A DNA stretch of 58,555 bases from a virus (IMGVR_UViG_3300042691_014317:1-58555); one strand, 5' to 3'. Positions 1 through 8,013 are shown, numbered from the stretch's first letter. A program made the numbers and translations. Notes: a model not told the origin generated them from the sequence alone.

Positions 1-2
1 AG

Positions 3-1913
3 GAAGGAGCGGGATTCTCTGCAGGTAAACCTTTCGCGTTGAAGGAAGTGGCTAAGATGGTACAGAAGGACATCGGTCTTGACGTAGAGAAGGAAGCCAA
101 CGAAGAGCAGCTCGAACTTAAGACTTCTATAAAAGCAAACGGTGGATCCATCACAAGCGCCAACTACGAAATATGGAAAGCAGACCTAGACATACTCGGT
201 AAGTACGCGGCCGCCGATACTGATCTCACTCTCAGACTCTACAATCACTTCATCAAAAACTTGTACGAAGAGGGATTGGAAAAACTATTCTTCGAAGAGG
301 AGGTGATGCCCCTTTACAGAGAAGTAACTATCCCAATGGAACAAAAGGGAGTAAAGCTTGACATAGAAACTATCCAGAAAACTAACCAGGAGCTACAGGA
401 CCTTATGAAGTTCTATCTCAATGAAGTAACAAAGAAGCTCATGGAGAAGGAAGAGACGAAGCTCTGGATCGTCTACAAAGCTAAGGAGACTTTTCCCTTT
501 ACTAACAAGGGAGCGTGGATAAACAAGTACATGAACATGATGGGTGTTGAGTTTCCTAAGTCTGAAAAGACTGGTAAATTCAATCTAAACGAGGCCAACA
601 TAAGGTCAATGCCCGATGGAGATCTCAAAGAGTTTTTGGTCACAGGAGAAGAACAGTACTTAGACAAAACTCTAGCTACTAAAGTGAGTCTAGATATGTG
701 GAAGGAACACAACGACGGTGCCTACTTCAATATTCAGTCTAAAGATCAGATAGGCGAAATAGCTTTCGGTGCTTTGGGAATAAAACCGCTATCAGAGACC
801 AAGAAGGGAAAGCCACAGTTTGACGATGATCTTATACAATCAATTGCTGACAAACACGAGTGGGCAAAGAATTTGAGAATATACAATCGTTTGCTAAAGA
901 TCAAGTCCACGTACGTTGATAGGTTCCTAGAGAATCAAGAGGACGGTAGGTACTACTTTTACTACAAGCAACACGGTACGGTATCTGGTCGTTACGGTTC
1001 TGATGCTCAGCAGTTGCCAAGACCAAAGGAGGAGGGAGATGACGATCCAGTAGTAGTGGAATATACAAACAGAGTGAGAGCTTTCTTTATCCACGACGAA
1101 GGTAACATATTCATAGACAATGACTACGAATCACTCGAGCCTCACGTGTTCGCTCACGTATCAGGAGACGATGGACTCAAGGACATCTTTAGAAACAATT
1201 GGGACTTTTATTCTACGATCGCCATAAAAACAGAGAAGCTTGATCAGTACTCTCCAGACAAAAAGGCAGATAACTATTTGAGAAAGCTGGCTCCTAAGGT
1301 GAGAAACAAGGCCAAAGCGTACGCACTCGGTATTCCTTACGGAATGGGAGCGTATGCTCTTGGTAAGAATTTGGAGATCTCTACCAAAGAAGCCAAAGTG
1401 CTGGTTGAAGGTTACCTAAACGGATTTCCAGAACTCAGAAAATGGATGGATAATTCTGCTAAGTTCGTTAAGGAGAACGGTTACATCAGAACTCAAGTCG
1501 GTCGCATAAGACACTTACCTAAAGTAAAAGCGATCTATGATCAGGTTGGAGATGGTATGCTTGACTATAACTTCGTAAAGGAATTGGAATACGATCACGG
1601 AGCGGAAGCCGTTAAAAGCATAAAAAGGGACTTCGTAAACGGAGTAAATAACAGTAGAAACGTACAGATTCAGGGTCTAGCTTCTTCTATCGTGAACAGG
1701 GCCGCAATAGCGATCAACAGAAAGTTTAAAGAAGTGGGCATAAAAGGATGGGTTTGCGCACAGATCCATGACCAGATTATCTGCGAAGTCGAAGAAGCGA
1801 AAGCTCAACAAGCTGCTGAAGTCGTTAAGGATTGCATGGAAAATACAACGAAACTTAGTATTGCTTTAAAAGCTCCTCCTGCTATAGCACACAACTGGAG
1901 AGACGGTCACTAG
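3..1913 (+). CDS. DNA polymerase I family (family A), 5'-truncated by window edge
   Basis: Replicative phage DNA polymerase with a 3'-5' exonuclease part followed by a family A polymerase domain. The frame is open to the window edge, so the true start lies upstream; a TTG at 39 is only an internal codon. Numbering from that TTG, an Exo III-type motif YAAADTDLTLRLY lies near residues 56-68. Polymerase motif A (DYESLEPHVFAHVSGD) lies near 363-378, motif B (RNKAKAYALGIPYGMGAYA) near 421-439, and motif C (QIHDQIICEV) near 573-583. Motif C reads HDQ where most family A enzymes have HDE; the catalytic Asp is kept. The family assignment is secure. A role in phage genome replication is inferred. Confidence 0.93.
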   Translation, partial: EGAGFSAGKPFALKEVAKMVQKDIGLDVEKEANEEQLELKTSIKANGGSITSANYEIWKADLDILGKYAAADTDLTLRLYNHFIKNLYEEGLEKLFFEEEVMPLYREVTIPMEQKGVKLDIETIQKTNQELQDLMKFYLNEVTKKLMEKEETKLWIVYKAKETFPFTNKGAWINKYMNMMGVEFPKSEKTGKFNLNEANIRSMPDGDLKEFLVTGEEQYLDKTLATKVSLDMWKEHNDGAYFNIQSKDQIGEIAFGALGIKPLSETKKGKPQFDDDLIQSIADKHEWAKNLRIYNRLLKIKSTYVDRFLENQEDGRYYFYYKQHGTVSGRYGSDAQQLPRPKEEGDDDPVVVEYTNRVRAFFIHDEGNIFIDNDYESLEPHVFAHVSGDDGLKDIFRNNWDFYSTIAIKTEKLDQYSPDKKADNYLRKLAPKVRNKAKAYALGIPYGMGAYALGKNLEISTKEAKVLVEGYLNGFPELRKWMDNSAKFVKENGYIRTQVGRIRHLPKVKAIYDQVGDGMLDYNFVKELEYDHGAEAVKSIKRDFVNGVNNSRNVQIQGLASSIVNRAAIAINRKFKEVGIKGWVCAQIHDQIICEVEEAKAQQAAEVVKDCMENTTKLSIALKAPPAIAHNWRDGH

Positions 1914-1948
1914 AGAATAAATTTTTTCTCTTGTACAAAAGTTATATA

Positions 1949-1956
1949 TATTTATA
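1949..1956 (+). promoter_or_regulatory. TATTTATA motif upstream of Hsp20 gene
   Basis: TATTTATA inside a TA-rich stretch, 16 nt before the GTG of the Hsp20 gene. One member of a recurring intergenic motif in this window; its promoter role is inferred from position only. Confidence 0.4.
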
Positions 1957-1972
1957 GAAAACAAAGGGTACT

Positions 1973-2449
1973 GTGGGTAGGCCCATAGGTTACGATCAAA
2001 CATTTAATAACCGCTCACCAAAAGGGAGCACAAAACATGAAACTATGACGTTCATTAAACCATTCACATTGGATGAGTTCGACCTTCTATGGAAGGACTT
2101 CTTTAACACATCGCCTCACTTCTCTGGAATCAACCAGAAAATTTCACACCCAACAGACATTTACGAAACAGACACGGGAATCACTATCGAAGTGGCTGCC
2201 GTAGGTCTCGATAAGGAAGACATTGAAATCCTTACCGAAGGGGATATCCTACGCATTCGCTACAAGAAAATAGATGACGAAAAACCCGTTATTTACAAGG
2301 GAATCAAGAAAAGCTCTTTCGATTTGGCTTGGAAGATCGCAACTAAGTTCGATCTAAATAAAATGACAGCTAAATTAGATAAGGGACTATTGAGTCTTGA
2401 TATCCCATTCGCAGAATCTAAAAAACCTAAATTAGTTACGATACAATAA
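1973..2449 (+). CDS. Small heat shock protein (Hsp20 / alpha-crystallin family)
   Basis: ATP-independent holdase chaperone of the IbpA type that binds unfolding proteins in the cytoplasm. The alpha-crystallin domain runs from about residue 60 to the end. It contains the conserved beta-strand pair around EVAAVGLDKEDIEI and the C-terminal core LDKGLLSLDIP (residues 135-145), the usual GVLxLxIP region. The length of 158 aa is normal for the family. The GTG at 1973 is chosen because a short AAAGGG lies just upstream and the TATTTATA motif sits at its usual distance. An ATG at 2045 would give 134 aa and keep the whole domain. It is the first of three chaperone genes, before GroES and GroEL. An 11-bp inverted repeat brackets the gene. 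Confidence 0.85.
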   Translation: MGRPIGYDQTFNNRSPKGSTKHETMTFIKPFTLDEFDLLWKDFFNTSPHFSGINQKISHPTDIYETDTGITIEVAAVGLDKEDIEILTEGDILRIRYKKIDDEKPVIYKGIKKSSFDLAWKIATKFDLNKMTAKLDKGLLSLDIPFAESKKPKLVTIQ

Positions 2450-2454
2450 AAAGT

Positions 2455-2465
2455 GGCCTACCCAC
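2455..2465. repeat. Right arm of 11-bp inverted repeat bracketing the Hsp20 gene
   Basis: GGCCTACCCAC here is the exact reverse complement of GTGGGTAGGCC at 1973-1983. The left arm covers the GTG start and the right arm lies just after the stop codon. The arms are about 470 nt apart, so a local terminator is unlikely. Confidence 0.5.
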
Positions 2466-2475
2466 CACCTTAGTT

Positions 2476-2667
2476 ATGTTTTCAATTTCCAGAACCTTTA
2501 TCAAAGTAAACGACGGACTGTTTCAAGTTCTAAGGACTTTTTCAGAAGAAAGAGTCAAGAACGTTGATTTGATCAAAGATTGGTTAGGAGCAGAGATAGT
2601 CTTTAGAAAGGATGGAAATTTCTACTTTTGCAAACAAATACAAGACCTAGAATATGAGCAAAATTAA
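2476..2667 (+). CDS. Hypothetical protein, 63 aa
   Basis: Small soluble protein with no family recognised. It sits between hsp20 and groES and overlaps the groES start by 14 nt, so it is probably co-transcribed and perhaps translationally coupled with groES. The overlap and good ATG support it as real; its function is unknown. Confidence 0.6.
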   Translation: MFSISRTFIKVNDGLFQVLRTFSEERVKNVDLIKDWLGAEIVFRKDGNFYFCKQIQDLEYEQN

Positions 2668-2944
2668 ACCGCTAAACGGAATCGTAGTCCTCAAAAAAAT
2701 AGAAGAGGAAGAGCAAACTTACGGACAGATCGTAATTCCAGACATGGGAAAAGAAAAGCCAGAACTCGGAATAGTAGTAGAAACATCGGACACGTACAAC
2801 TGGCACAACGATAGTTATTACAGATCAAAAGTGCAAGTTGGAGACAAAGTTGTGATACCAAAAATGGGATCGATGATCGTCTCTCACGAAAACGAAGACT
2901 ACATCCTTATTAAAGAAACAGAAATTTTAGCAATAATCAAATAA
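2654..2944 (+). CDS. groES: GroES-like co-chaperonin
   Basis: Lid subunit for a GroEL-type folding chamber. The 96-aa length matches GroES (about 97). Visible features are the N-terminal strand KIKPLNGIVVLKKIE, a mobile-loop-like segment QTYGQIVIPDM (about residues 22-32), the VGDKVVIPKMGS segment (about 62-73), and the terminal DYILIKETEILAII strand. It lies two genes before GroEL, the usual ES-EL order, with one small gene between them. It is the counterpart of T4 gp31 in role, but sequence features here are GroES-like. Probably expressed with hsp20 and groEL. Confidence 0.9.
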   Translation: MSKIKPLNGIVVLKKIEEEEQTYGQIVIPDMGKEKPELGIVVETSDTYNWHNDSYYRSKVQVGDKVVIPKMGSMIVSHENEDYILIKETEILAIIK

Positions 2945-2951
2945 AGCAGTC

Positions 2952-3137
2952 ATGGAAAACAATAACCAAGCACTATCAGCTGAACAATTTAAAAAAAATG
3001 CCTTTCAAGAAGCTGAAAGAATGAAAAACTCTCTACAAGAGAAGGGAGTAGACGAAAAAACTATTAACGAAACTATCGCGGCATTTATGAAATCGATAGA
3101 AGAAACAATAAAAAATCAAGATAATGAGCGTAACTAA
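2952..3137 (+). CDS. Hypothetical helical protein, 61 aa, between GroES and GroEL
   Basis: Short, charged, predicted all-helical protein with no recognised family. It starts 7 nt after groES and overlaps the groEL start by 14 nt, so all three should be on one transcript. Its position suggests, but does not show, a chaperonin-linked role such as a substrate adaptor. Confidence 0.6.
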   Translation: MENNNQALSAEQFKKNAFQEAERMKNSLQEKGVDEKTINETIAAFMKSIEETIKNQDNERN

Positions 3138-4746
3138 AAACGTATTTGGACAAGAATTAAAAGAGAAACTCCTTGTGGGAGTAGAGAAGCTAAACGCTTC
3201 TGTATCTTCAACTTTGGGCCCAGGTGGTCGCACTGTATTGATTCGTGAACAAAGCGGAGAGGTAAAAGTAACCAAAGACGGCGTATCCGTAGCGAAAGCG
3301 TTTCACAAGCTTGAGGACGACATCGAAGATCTCGGAGCCCAATTGGTGAAGCAAGTATCTATTAAGTCAGCAAACGAAGCAGGAGACGGTACCACAACTT
3401 CTACTCTAATCGCTACAGAAATGATCAGAGCAGGATTGAAAGAAATTCGTCAGGGATCCAACGCAGTAGCCATTAAGAAAGAGATCGACAACATCGTTAA
3501 TCAAATGGTAGATGAGATCAAGAAGGTAGCTATCGACGTATCCACTGAAGATCAGATCAAGCAAGTGGCAACCATCTCAGGTAACAACGACGAAGAGGTC
3601 GGTAACCTTATCGCATCAGCTATCGAAGCTGTTGGTCGCGAAGGCGTAGTGACCATCGAAGAATCCAAAACTGGAGAAACAAGCCTTGAAATCGTTGAAG
3701 GTATGCAGTTCGATCGTGGATACAAGTCACCTTACTTCGTTACGAACAACACCACAATGCAAGCTGGTCTTGAGAATCCTTACATTCTTATCTACGACGG
3801 TAGGATCTCAACAGCGCAAGAGTTATTGCAAGTACTTACGAAAGCCAATTCTGAAAATAGACCACTTTTGATTATTTCAGAAGACATCGGAGACGAAGCA
3901 TTGGCAACACTGATCGTAAACAAGATGAGAGGTATCGTACAAGTCTGCGCCGTAAAAGCACCTGACTTCGGAGAAAGGAAGACTTTGATCCTAGAAGACA
4001 TCGCTATCCTCACAGGAGGTCAAGTTATCTCTAAGGACAAGGGACACAAGCTTGACAAGATCACAGCTGCTCAGTTCGATCAGTTTCTAGGTTCTGCTAG
4101 ACTCGCTACTGTTTCTAAGGACGAAACAACCATCGTTGACGGTAAGGGATCAGAGGAAGCAATCGAAGCAAGGGCAGTAGAGATCAAAGATCAGATCGAA
4201 AACGCAACTTCTTTCTACGAGAAAGAGAAGCTACAAGAGAGACTAGGTAAGATCGTTGGAGGCGTAGCTATCATCAACGTAGGTGGAAACTCTGACATCG
4301 AGATCAAAGAAAAGAAAGATCGCGTAGAGGATGCTTTGTTCGCAACCAAAGCTGCGCTTGCAGACGGTATCGTACCGGGCGGAGGTACTGCTCTATACAG
4401 AGTAGGTCTCAATCACAGGGAAGAAACAAATAGCAACGTGTCTGTAGCAAGGGATATCGTTAGGAAAGCAGTACAAGCTCCTTTCGTTAAGATCCTCGCT
4501 AACGCAGGAGTAGAGAGTTGGTGGGAACACACTCCAACTGGATCTCCAAACGAAGTGTACGATGCGAAGAATCACGAGACCGTTGATGCATTCGAATCGG
4601 GTATCATCGATCCAGCCAAGGTCGTTATCACTGCTCTAAAGAACGCAGCTTCTGTAGCAGGAACTATTCTAACCACAGAATCGGTTATCTTCGAAAAGAA
4701 GGAGAAAGACGAAAAGTCACCCGATCCAATGGCAGGAATGTACTAA
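3124..4746 (+). CDS. groEL: GroEL-like chaperonin (Hsp60)
   Basis: ATP-driven folding chamber subunit. At 540 aa it is near full length (E. coli 548). The nucleotide-binding signatures are intact: TLGPGGRTV (residues 30-38), [10 protein letters not shown] (51-60) and the ATPase motif GDGTTT with Asp88. The apical and intermediate domains appear complete, and the C-terminal equatorial segment includes [10 protein letters not shown]. The tail ends DPMAGMY and lacks the long GGM repeat. It follows groES and is followed at once by a strong terminator. A phage-borne full chaperonin probably folds phage structural proteins or replaces the host system; this is inference. Confidence 0.97.
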   Translation: MSVTKNVFGQELKEKLLVGVEKLNASVSSTLGPGGRTVLIREQSGEVKVTKDGVSVAKAFHKLEDDIEDLGAQLVKQVSIKSANEAGDGTTTSTLIATEMIRAGLKEIRQGSNAVAIKKEIDNIVNQMVDEIKKVAIDVSTEDQIKQVATISGNNDEEVGNLIASAIEAVGREGVVTIEESKTGETSLEIVEGMQFDRGYKSPYFVTNNTTMQAGLENPYILIYDGRISTAQELLQVLTKANSENRPLLIISEDIGDEALATLIVNKMRGIVQVCAVKAPDFGERKTLILEDIAILTGGQVISKDKGHKLDKITAAQFDQFLGSARLATVSKDETTIVDGKGSEEAIEARAVEIKDQIENATSFYEKEKLQERLGKIVGGVAIINVGGNSDIEIKEKKDRVEDALFATKAALADGIVPGGGTALYRVGLNHREETNSNVSVARDIVRKAVQAPFVKILANAGVESWWEHTPTGSPNEVYDAKNHETVDAFESGIIDPAKVVITALKNAASVAGTILTTESVIFEKKEKDEKSPDPMAGMY

Positions 4747-4753
4747 AAATAAG

Positions 4754-4776
4754 AGCCCTCTTCGGAGGGCTTTTTT
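4754..4776 (+). terminator. Rho-independent terminator after groEL
   Basis: Perfect 7-bp stem AGCCCTC/GAGGGCT with a TTCG tetraloop followed by TTTTTT. It lies 7 nt after the groEL stop. An identical hairpin lies at 5049-5071. Confidence 0.93.
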
Positions 4777-4780
4777 ATGA

Positions 4781-4788
4781 TATTTATT
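4781..4788 (+). promoter_or_regulatory. TATTTATT motif before small gene at 4792
   Basis: TATTTATT placed immediately after the groEL terminator and 3 nt before an ATG. If it is a promoter, the downstream gene would be read from a nearly leaderless transcript. Confidence 0.35.
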
Positions 4789-4791
4789 AAC

Positions 4792-5040
4792 ATGAAAAAG
4801 CAACTAAACGAAATAAAACAGCTACAGAAGACCGCTGGAATATTAAATGAAGTCGAAAGCGCAGAACAAGAACTGTATAGACTTAAACAATCTTTTATGC
4901 CAGATTTTGAAGATTTTGTTGAGTTAAACTTAATAGCAAAACTTGAGGATAACGATAACGTAGGATATACGGAACAAGAAAAAGATTTTGCGAGACAATT
5001 GAAAGATGTTCTTTTCAAGTTAAAACACGGAGAAATCTAA
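4792..5040 (+). CDS. Hypothetical protein, 82 aa, single-gene unit between twin terminators
   Basis: Small acidic, mostly helical protein with coiled-coil-like character (KQLNEIKQLQKTAG). No family recognised. The ATG at 4792 is preferred over an ATG at 4777, which overlaps the T-tract of the preceding terminator. It has its own upstream TATTTATT motif and its own terminator, so it looks like a monocistronic unit. Confidence 0.6.
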   Translation: MKKQLNEIKQLQKTAGILNEVESAEQELYRLKQSFMPDFEDFVELNLIAKLEDNDNVGYTEQEKDFARQLKDVLFKLKHGEI

Positions 5041-5048
5041 AAATAAAT

Positions 5049-5071
5049 AGCCCTCTTCGGAGGGCTTTTTT
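5049..5071 (+). terminator. Rho-independent terminator, identical to the one after groEL
   Basis: Stem AGCCCTC/GAGGGCT, TTCG loop, then TTTTTT. Same sequence as 4754-4776. It ends the unit containing the 82-aa gene. Confidence 0.93.
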
Positions 5072-5116
5072 ATGTCACTTACAAAATAAATTTCCTAGGC
5101 CCCCTAAAATTTGTTA

Positions 5117-5124
5117 TATTTATA
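5117..5124 (+). promoter_or_regulatory. TATTTATA motif before gene at 5137
   Basis: TATTTATA, 12 nt before the ATG and preceded by TTGTTA. It lies directly downstream of a terminator, so some new transcription start is expected here. This makes it one of the better promoter candidates. Confidence 0.5.
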
Positions 5125-5136
5125 TAAAATAGAGTT

Positions 5137-6069
5137 ATGTCAAAATACGCGCTAGTTAGTATGTTAGGAAATGTGGGTAGCACTCTTGGATCCCAAGGAG
5201 GGGGCTATGGTCTCATCGCTACAAAGATGATTAAAGATTTCTTTCCTGAAGATCAAATCGATGTAAACGTTAGTCCTGAAATATGGAAAGATTACGAAGC
5301 ATTGTTTATTTGCGAAGGAGTCAATTTTGTTCCAGGATCTTTCAATGTGCCGGGAGGACCACAGCCATTACATTATGAAAAGATGAAAGCGATAGGAAAC
5401 TATAAAGGTCCCGTAAAGTTCATAAACAACGAGTTCGACTTCGAGGGATTCAATAAAAGACTCAAGATCGAAGGCTTAAACTTCCCAATAGGAAACTTTG
5501 TAGATCTATTCCACTCTTACGGAAATAAAACAAGAAAGTGCGTAATTGGAGACTCACACGCCCTATCAGTATGGAGACCCAAATTCTCTTTAGACTTCAC
5601 TCCCGGTCGTACTTTACACGGATTCTTAAAACGTAACACTCCAGAAGAGATCAACGAAAAGTACGACGAAGTGGTTCTATATTTCGGTAACATCGATCTT
5701 CGCTTCCACTTAATGAGACAAGAAAAGCCTTTCTCAGCAACGGTAGACCTATTCACTCGCTACGTAGAGTTTGCAAGAAAACTTAAGAACGTTAGGTTAG
5801 TTAACCTGCTTCCAGTAGAACACGAATCCAGAAAGATACCAGGCACTGGCTTGTACAAGAAGCAACCCTTCTTCGGAACAAGAGTAGAGAGGATGGAACT
5901 TTGGGAGACAGCGAACAAAATCATGAACGAGAGCGGACTGAACACGATCAAGTGGCCAGAAGAATGGGTCGACGAAGACGGTGCAAAAATGCTCGATATC
6001 CTCGAAATGAAACAATCGGTGCATCTCAAACCAAAGCACTATCCATTCCTAAACGAAATAATCAACTAA
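5137..6069 (+). CDS. SGNH-hydrolase-like protein, possible DNA-modification partner
   Basis: 310-aa soluble protein. It shows a block order like SGNH/GDSL enzymes: GDSHA with Ser140 (138-142), a Gly block GRTLHG (157-162), YFGNID with Asn185 (182-187), and a late His (His296 or His301) in VHLKPKHYPF. Those would be nucleophile, oxyanion residues and catalytic His. It ends TAATG, sharing one base with the next start, so it is coupled to a PLP-fold-like protein. It lies upstream of dCMP deaminase and a dCMP-hydroxymethylase-like gene, which suggests a nucleotide or base modification role. The family assignment is by motif only; the substrate is unknown. Confidence 0.5.
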   Translation: MSKYALVSMLGNVGSTLGSQGGGYGLIATKMIKDFFPEDQIDVNVSPEIWKDYEALFICEGVNFVPGSFNVPGGPQPLHYEKMKAIGNYKGPVKFINNEFDFEGFNKRLKIEGLNFPIGNFVDLFHSYGNKTRKCVIGDSHALSVWRPKFSLDFTPGRTLHGFLKRNTPEEINEKYDEVVLYFGNIDLRFHLMRQEKPFSATVDLFTRYVEFARKLKNVRLVNLLPVEHESRKIPGTGLYKKQPFFGTRVERMELWETANKIMNESGLNTIKWPEEWVDEDGAKMLDILEMKQSVHLKPKHYPFLNEIIN

Positions 6070-6953
6070 TGTTTTTAAACAAAGCAAAGAATCAAGAAAA
6101 TTTAGATTTAAAAGACGGAAAGACTCTCGAATACTACCTAGATCTAACTAAAGACTACAAACACGATTTTACTTTCACAGTAAAACAAGTAGAAGGATTC
6201 AACGTCATAGACGATGGCGAGTTTGAGTTTGGAACCAAAGCGAAGATGGGAGACTTCATGATAAGTCAAGTAAAAGAGGATGCGATGGTATACGTAGCTC
6301 CTCGTACAGGCTACGCTCCGTTCTCTCTTTGTCATCTTGCGAAGAAGTACAACAAGAAGTTGTATCTGATCATGCCGGCTTCTAAGGAAGCATCTTTGCA
6401 TCAATTAACAGCGATACAGTACGGAGGAATTCCCGTATTCTTGAGGATCCCAGCCATGCCAACCGCTAATATTTGGGCAAAACAGTTCGCTGAAAAAATT
6501 GGTGCTAAGTATCTACCATTTGGACTCAAACACGAACTAGTGGTGGCAGGAGGAGTCAGAGTATTCTACGACAACTTTAAAGACACAAATATCGAAGAGA
6601 TGTGGTCTGTGTTCTCAACCGGAGTGTTATCGAGAACTTTGCAAATTGCTTTACCTAACACTAAATTCAACGCTGTTGCTGTAGCAAGAAACATACAAGA
6701 CGGCGAACTCGGTCGAGCTAAGTTCTATACTCACGATAGACCCTTTTTAAAAGAATCAAGGATCGTTCCTCCATTCGATTGCATTCAGACTTACGACGCT
6801 AAGGGTTGGGAACTAATGAAGAAACACGGTAAGGAAGGAGATTGGTTTTGGAACGTGGCAAGAAACATGCCTTTACCGAGTATCAAACCCGGTGACATAG
6901 ATTCAGACAGGGCCTGGGGTGACCACAAAGATATTCAAAAGTATGTGTCATAA
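6069..6953 (+). CDS. PLP-dependent enzyme-like protein (fold type II, ACC-deaminase/TrpB-like)
   Basis: 294-aa protein. The ATG at 6069 overlaps the upstream TAA, so it is preferred to longer in-frame starts inside the upstream gene. A GTKAK segment (Lys57 or Lys59) is followed by a Rossmann-like run and AKKYNKKLYLIMPAS (about residues 96-110). This resembles the lysine and first domain of ACC deaminase/D-cysteine desulfhydrase relatives. A later FSTGVLSRTL may be the phosphate loop. PLP enzymes are known in some phage pathways that build amino-substituted pyrimidines, which fits the neighbours. Enzyme class is likely but not certain; the reaction is unknown. Confidence 0.5.
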   Translation: MFLNKAKNQENLDLKDGKTLEYYLDLTKDYKHDFTFTVKQVEGFNVIDDGEFEFGTKAKMGDFMISQVKEDAMVYVAPRTGYAPFSLCHLAKKYNKKLYLIMPASKEASLHQLTAIQYGGIPVFLRIPAMPTANIWAKQFAEKIGAKYLPFGLKHELVVAGGVRVFYDNFKDTNIEEMWSVFSTGVLSRTLQIALPNTKFNAVAVARNIQDGELGRAKFYTHDRPFLKESRIVPPFDCIQTYDAKGWELMKKHGKEGDWFWNVARNMPLPSIKPGDIDSDRAWGDHKDIQKYVS

Positions 6954-6959
6954 ATTCTA

Positions 6960-6969
6960 TACATTTACA
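6960..6969 (+). promoter_or_regulatory. TACATTTACA promoter-like element
   Basis: A TAnnTTTA element 2 nt before the ATG at 6972, reminiscent of the Bacteroidota -7 box (TAnnTTTG). No clear -33 TTG is seen. A similar TACATTTACA occurs at 44185. Confidence 0.3.
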
Positions 6970-6971
6970 TC

Positions 6972-7265
6972 ATGAGTAACATATTAGAACAAGCAAATCA
7001 GATAGTCAACAAGCGTTCTGAAGAAAAGGAACGCATGTACGGTCCATTCTCAGAAGGCATGGAACGTGCAGCCATGATCATGCGAGGCATGACAGGTAAA
7101 GACATTACAGGTGAGGATATGTACGCAGCGTTAGTGGCGCTAAAGCTGTCCAGACACTCCTATAACTACAAGGAAGACAACCTCCTGGACGCTGTAGCGT
7201 ATTTGGGAGCATTAGATAATCATGTAAAAGAAAAACAAAAGAAGAAAGATGGAACTAAAAAATGA
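6972..7265 (+). CDS. Small conserved phage-type protein, 97 aa (DUF6378-like)
   Basis: Helical protein with the pattern RxxxYGPFSEG...MYAALVALKLSR...DNLLDAVAYLGAL, which recurs in phage proteins encoded near nucleotide-metabolism genes. The family name is from memory and was not checked. It overlaps the next gene (MazG-like) by 17 nt. The all-helical form and the neighbour suggest a nucleotide-related role; that is inference. Confidence 0.65.
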   Translation: MSNILEQANQIVNKRSEEKERMYGPFSEGMERAAMIMRGMTGKDITGEDMYAALVALKLSRHSYNYKEDNLLDAVAYLGALDNHVKEKQKKKDGTKK

Positions 7266-7554
7266 ATTTCAGCCTATTAGGGATTGGGCTCAGCAACGCG
7301 GACTTTACGAGAAAGGAGATCCTAAGACTCAGTACATCAAATTGCAAGAAGAGGCAGGAGAGCTTGCCAAGGCCATTCTCAAGAATAACGACGAAGAGTT
7401 CGTAGACGCTATCGGCGATTGCGTTGTGGTATTGACCAATCTTGCAAAGCTGAAGGGGTACTCTATCGAAGAGTGTATCAACTCTGCTTACAATGAGATA
7501 GCCAATCGTAAAGGACAGATGGTAGGCGGAACCTTCGTAAAAGAATCACTGTAA
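7249..7554 (+). CDS. MazG-like nucleoside triphosphate pyrophosphohydrolase
   Basis: 101-aa all-helical NTP pyrophosphatase. The metal-binding motif is visible as QEEAGELA (Glu34, Glu35, Glu38) and the second half as DAIGD (Asp53-Asp57). Enzymes of this fold cleave (d)NTPs to NMPs and are common in phages. It lies directly before dCMP deaminase and a TS-fold enzyme, so hydrolysis of an unwanted dNTP such as dCTP would fit the pathway. The substrate is not shown by the sequence. Confidence 0.8.
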   Translation: MELKNEFQPIRDWAQQRGLYEKGDPKTQYIKLQEEAGELAKAILKNNDEEFVDAIGDCVVVLTNLAKLKGYSIEECINSAYNEIANRKGQMVGGTFVKESL

Positions 7555-7563
7555 AAAACTAAG

Positions 7564-8013
7564 ATGGAAGCCAACATTTTCGCCATGATGGAGAGGAAAA
7601 AAGCTAAACAAAAAAAGCTTGACTCCGTATTCATGAACGTTACCAAAGAGATATCGACCATGTCGCACTGCGTTAGATTCAAAGTCGGTGCAGTTTTGGT
7701 CAAGGACGGTAACATCGTTTCTTTTGGGTACAACGGAACTCCAGCAGGCATGGACAACGGCTGCGAGAAAGACAACGTTACTGTTCCTCACGTTATTCAC
7801 GGAGAAGTTAATGCCATTCTGAAAGCTGCCAAGAACGGAGTCTCTGTCAACGGTGGTACGCTTTACTTGACACTTAGTCCGTGCCTTGATTGCTCGAAAC
7901 TTATTTTACAATCGGGAATAAAAAGAGTAGTATATTTAACCCCGTACAGAAACTTAGAAGGCGTAGAATTCCTAAAACAATTTATCTCAGTAGAAGAATA
8001 TGGTAGTAAATAA
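7564..8013 (+). CDS. Deoxycytidylate (dCMP) deaminase-like zinc enzyme
   Basis: Cytidine-deaminase-fold enzyme of 149 aa that converts dCMP to dUMP for dTMP synthesis. Zinc ligands are visible: HGE (His79, Glu81) and PCLDC (Cys107, Cys110). The family usually has HAE, so Gly80 is a small variation. GAVLVKDGNIVSFGYNGTP (42-60) matches the substrate loop of dCMP deaminases. It overlaps the next gene by 14 nt. Coupled to a probable dCMP hydroxymethylase, it stands at the branch that splits dCMP between dUMP and modified dCMP. Confidence 0.88.
   Translation: MEANIFAMMERKKAKQKKLDSVFMNVTKEISTMSHCVRFKVGAVLVKDGNIVSFGYNGTPAGMDNGCEKDNVTVPHVIHGEVNAILKAAKNGVSVNGGTLYLTLSPCLDCSKLILQSGIKRVVYLTPYRNLEGVEFLKQFISVEEYGSK

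Noticed and set aside
1912-1931. Terminator after the DNA polymerase gene (AGAGAA...TTCTCT)
   Set aside because: Weak AT-rich 6-bp stem without a following T-run; not strong enough to list as a terminator.
5901-6068. Long N-terminal extension of the PLP-like protein
   Set aside because: The extension is a charged out-of-frame shadow of the SGNH-like gene; TAATG at 6067-6071 gives a natural start.
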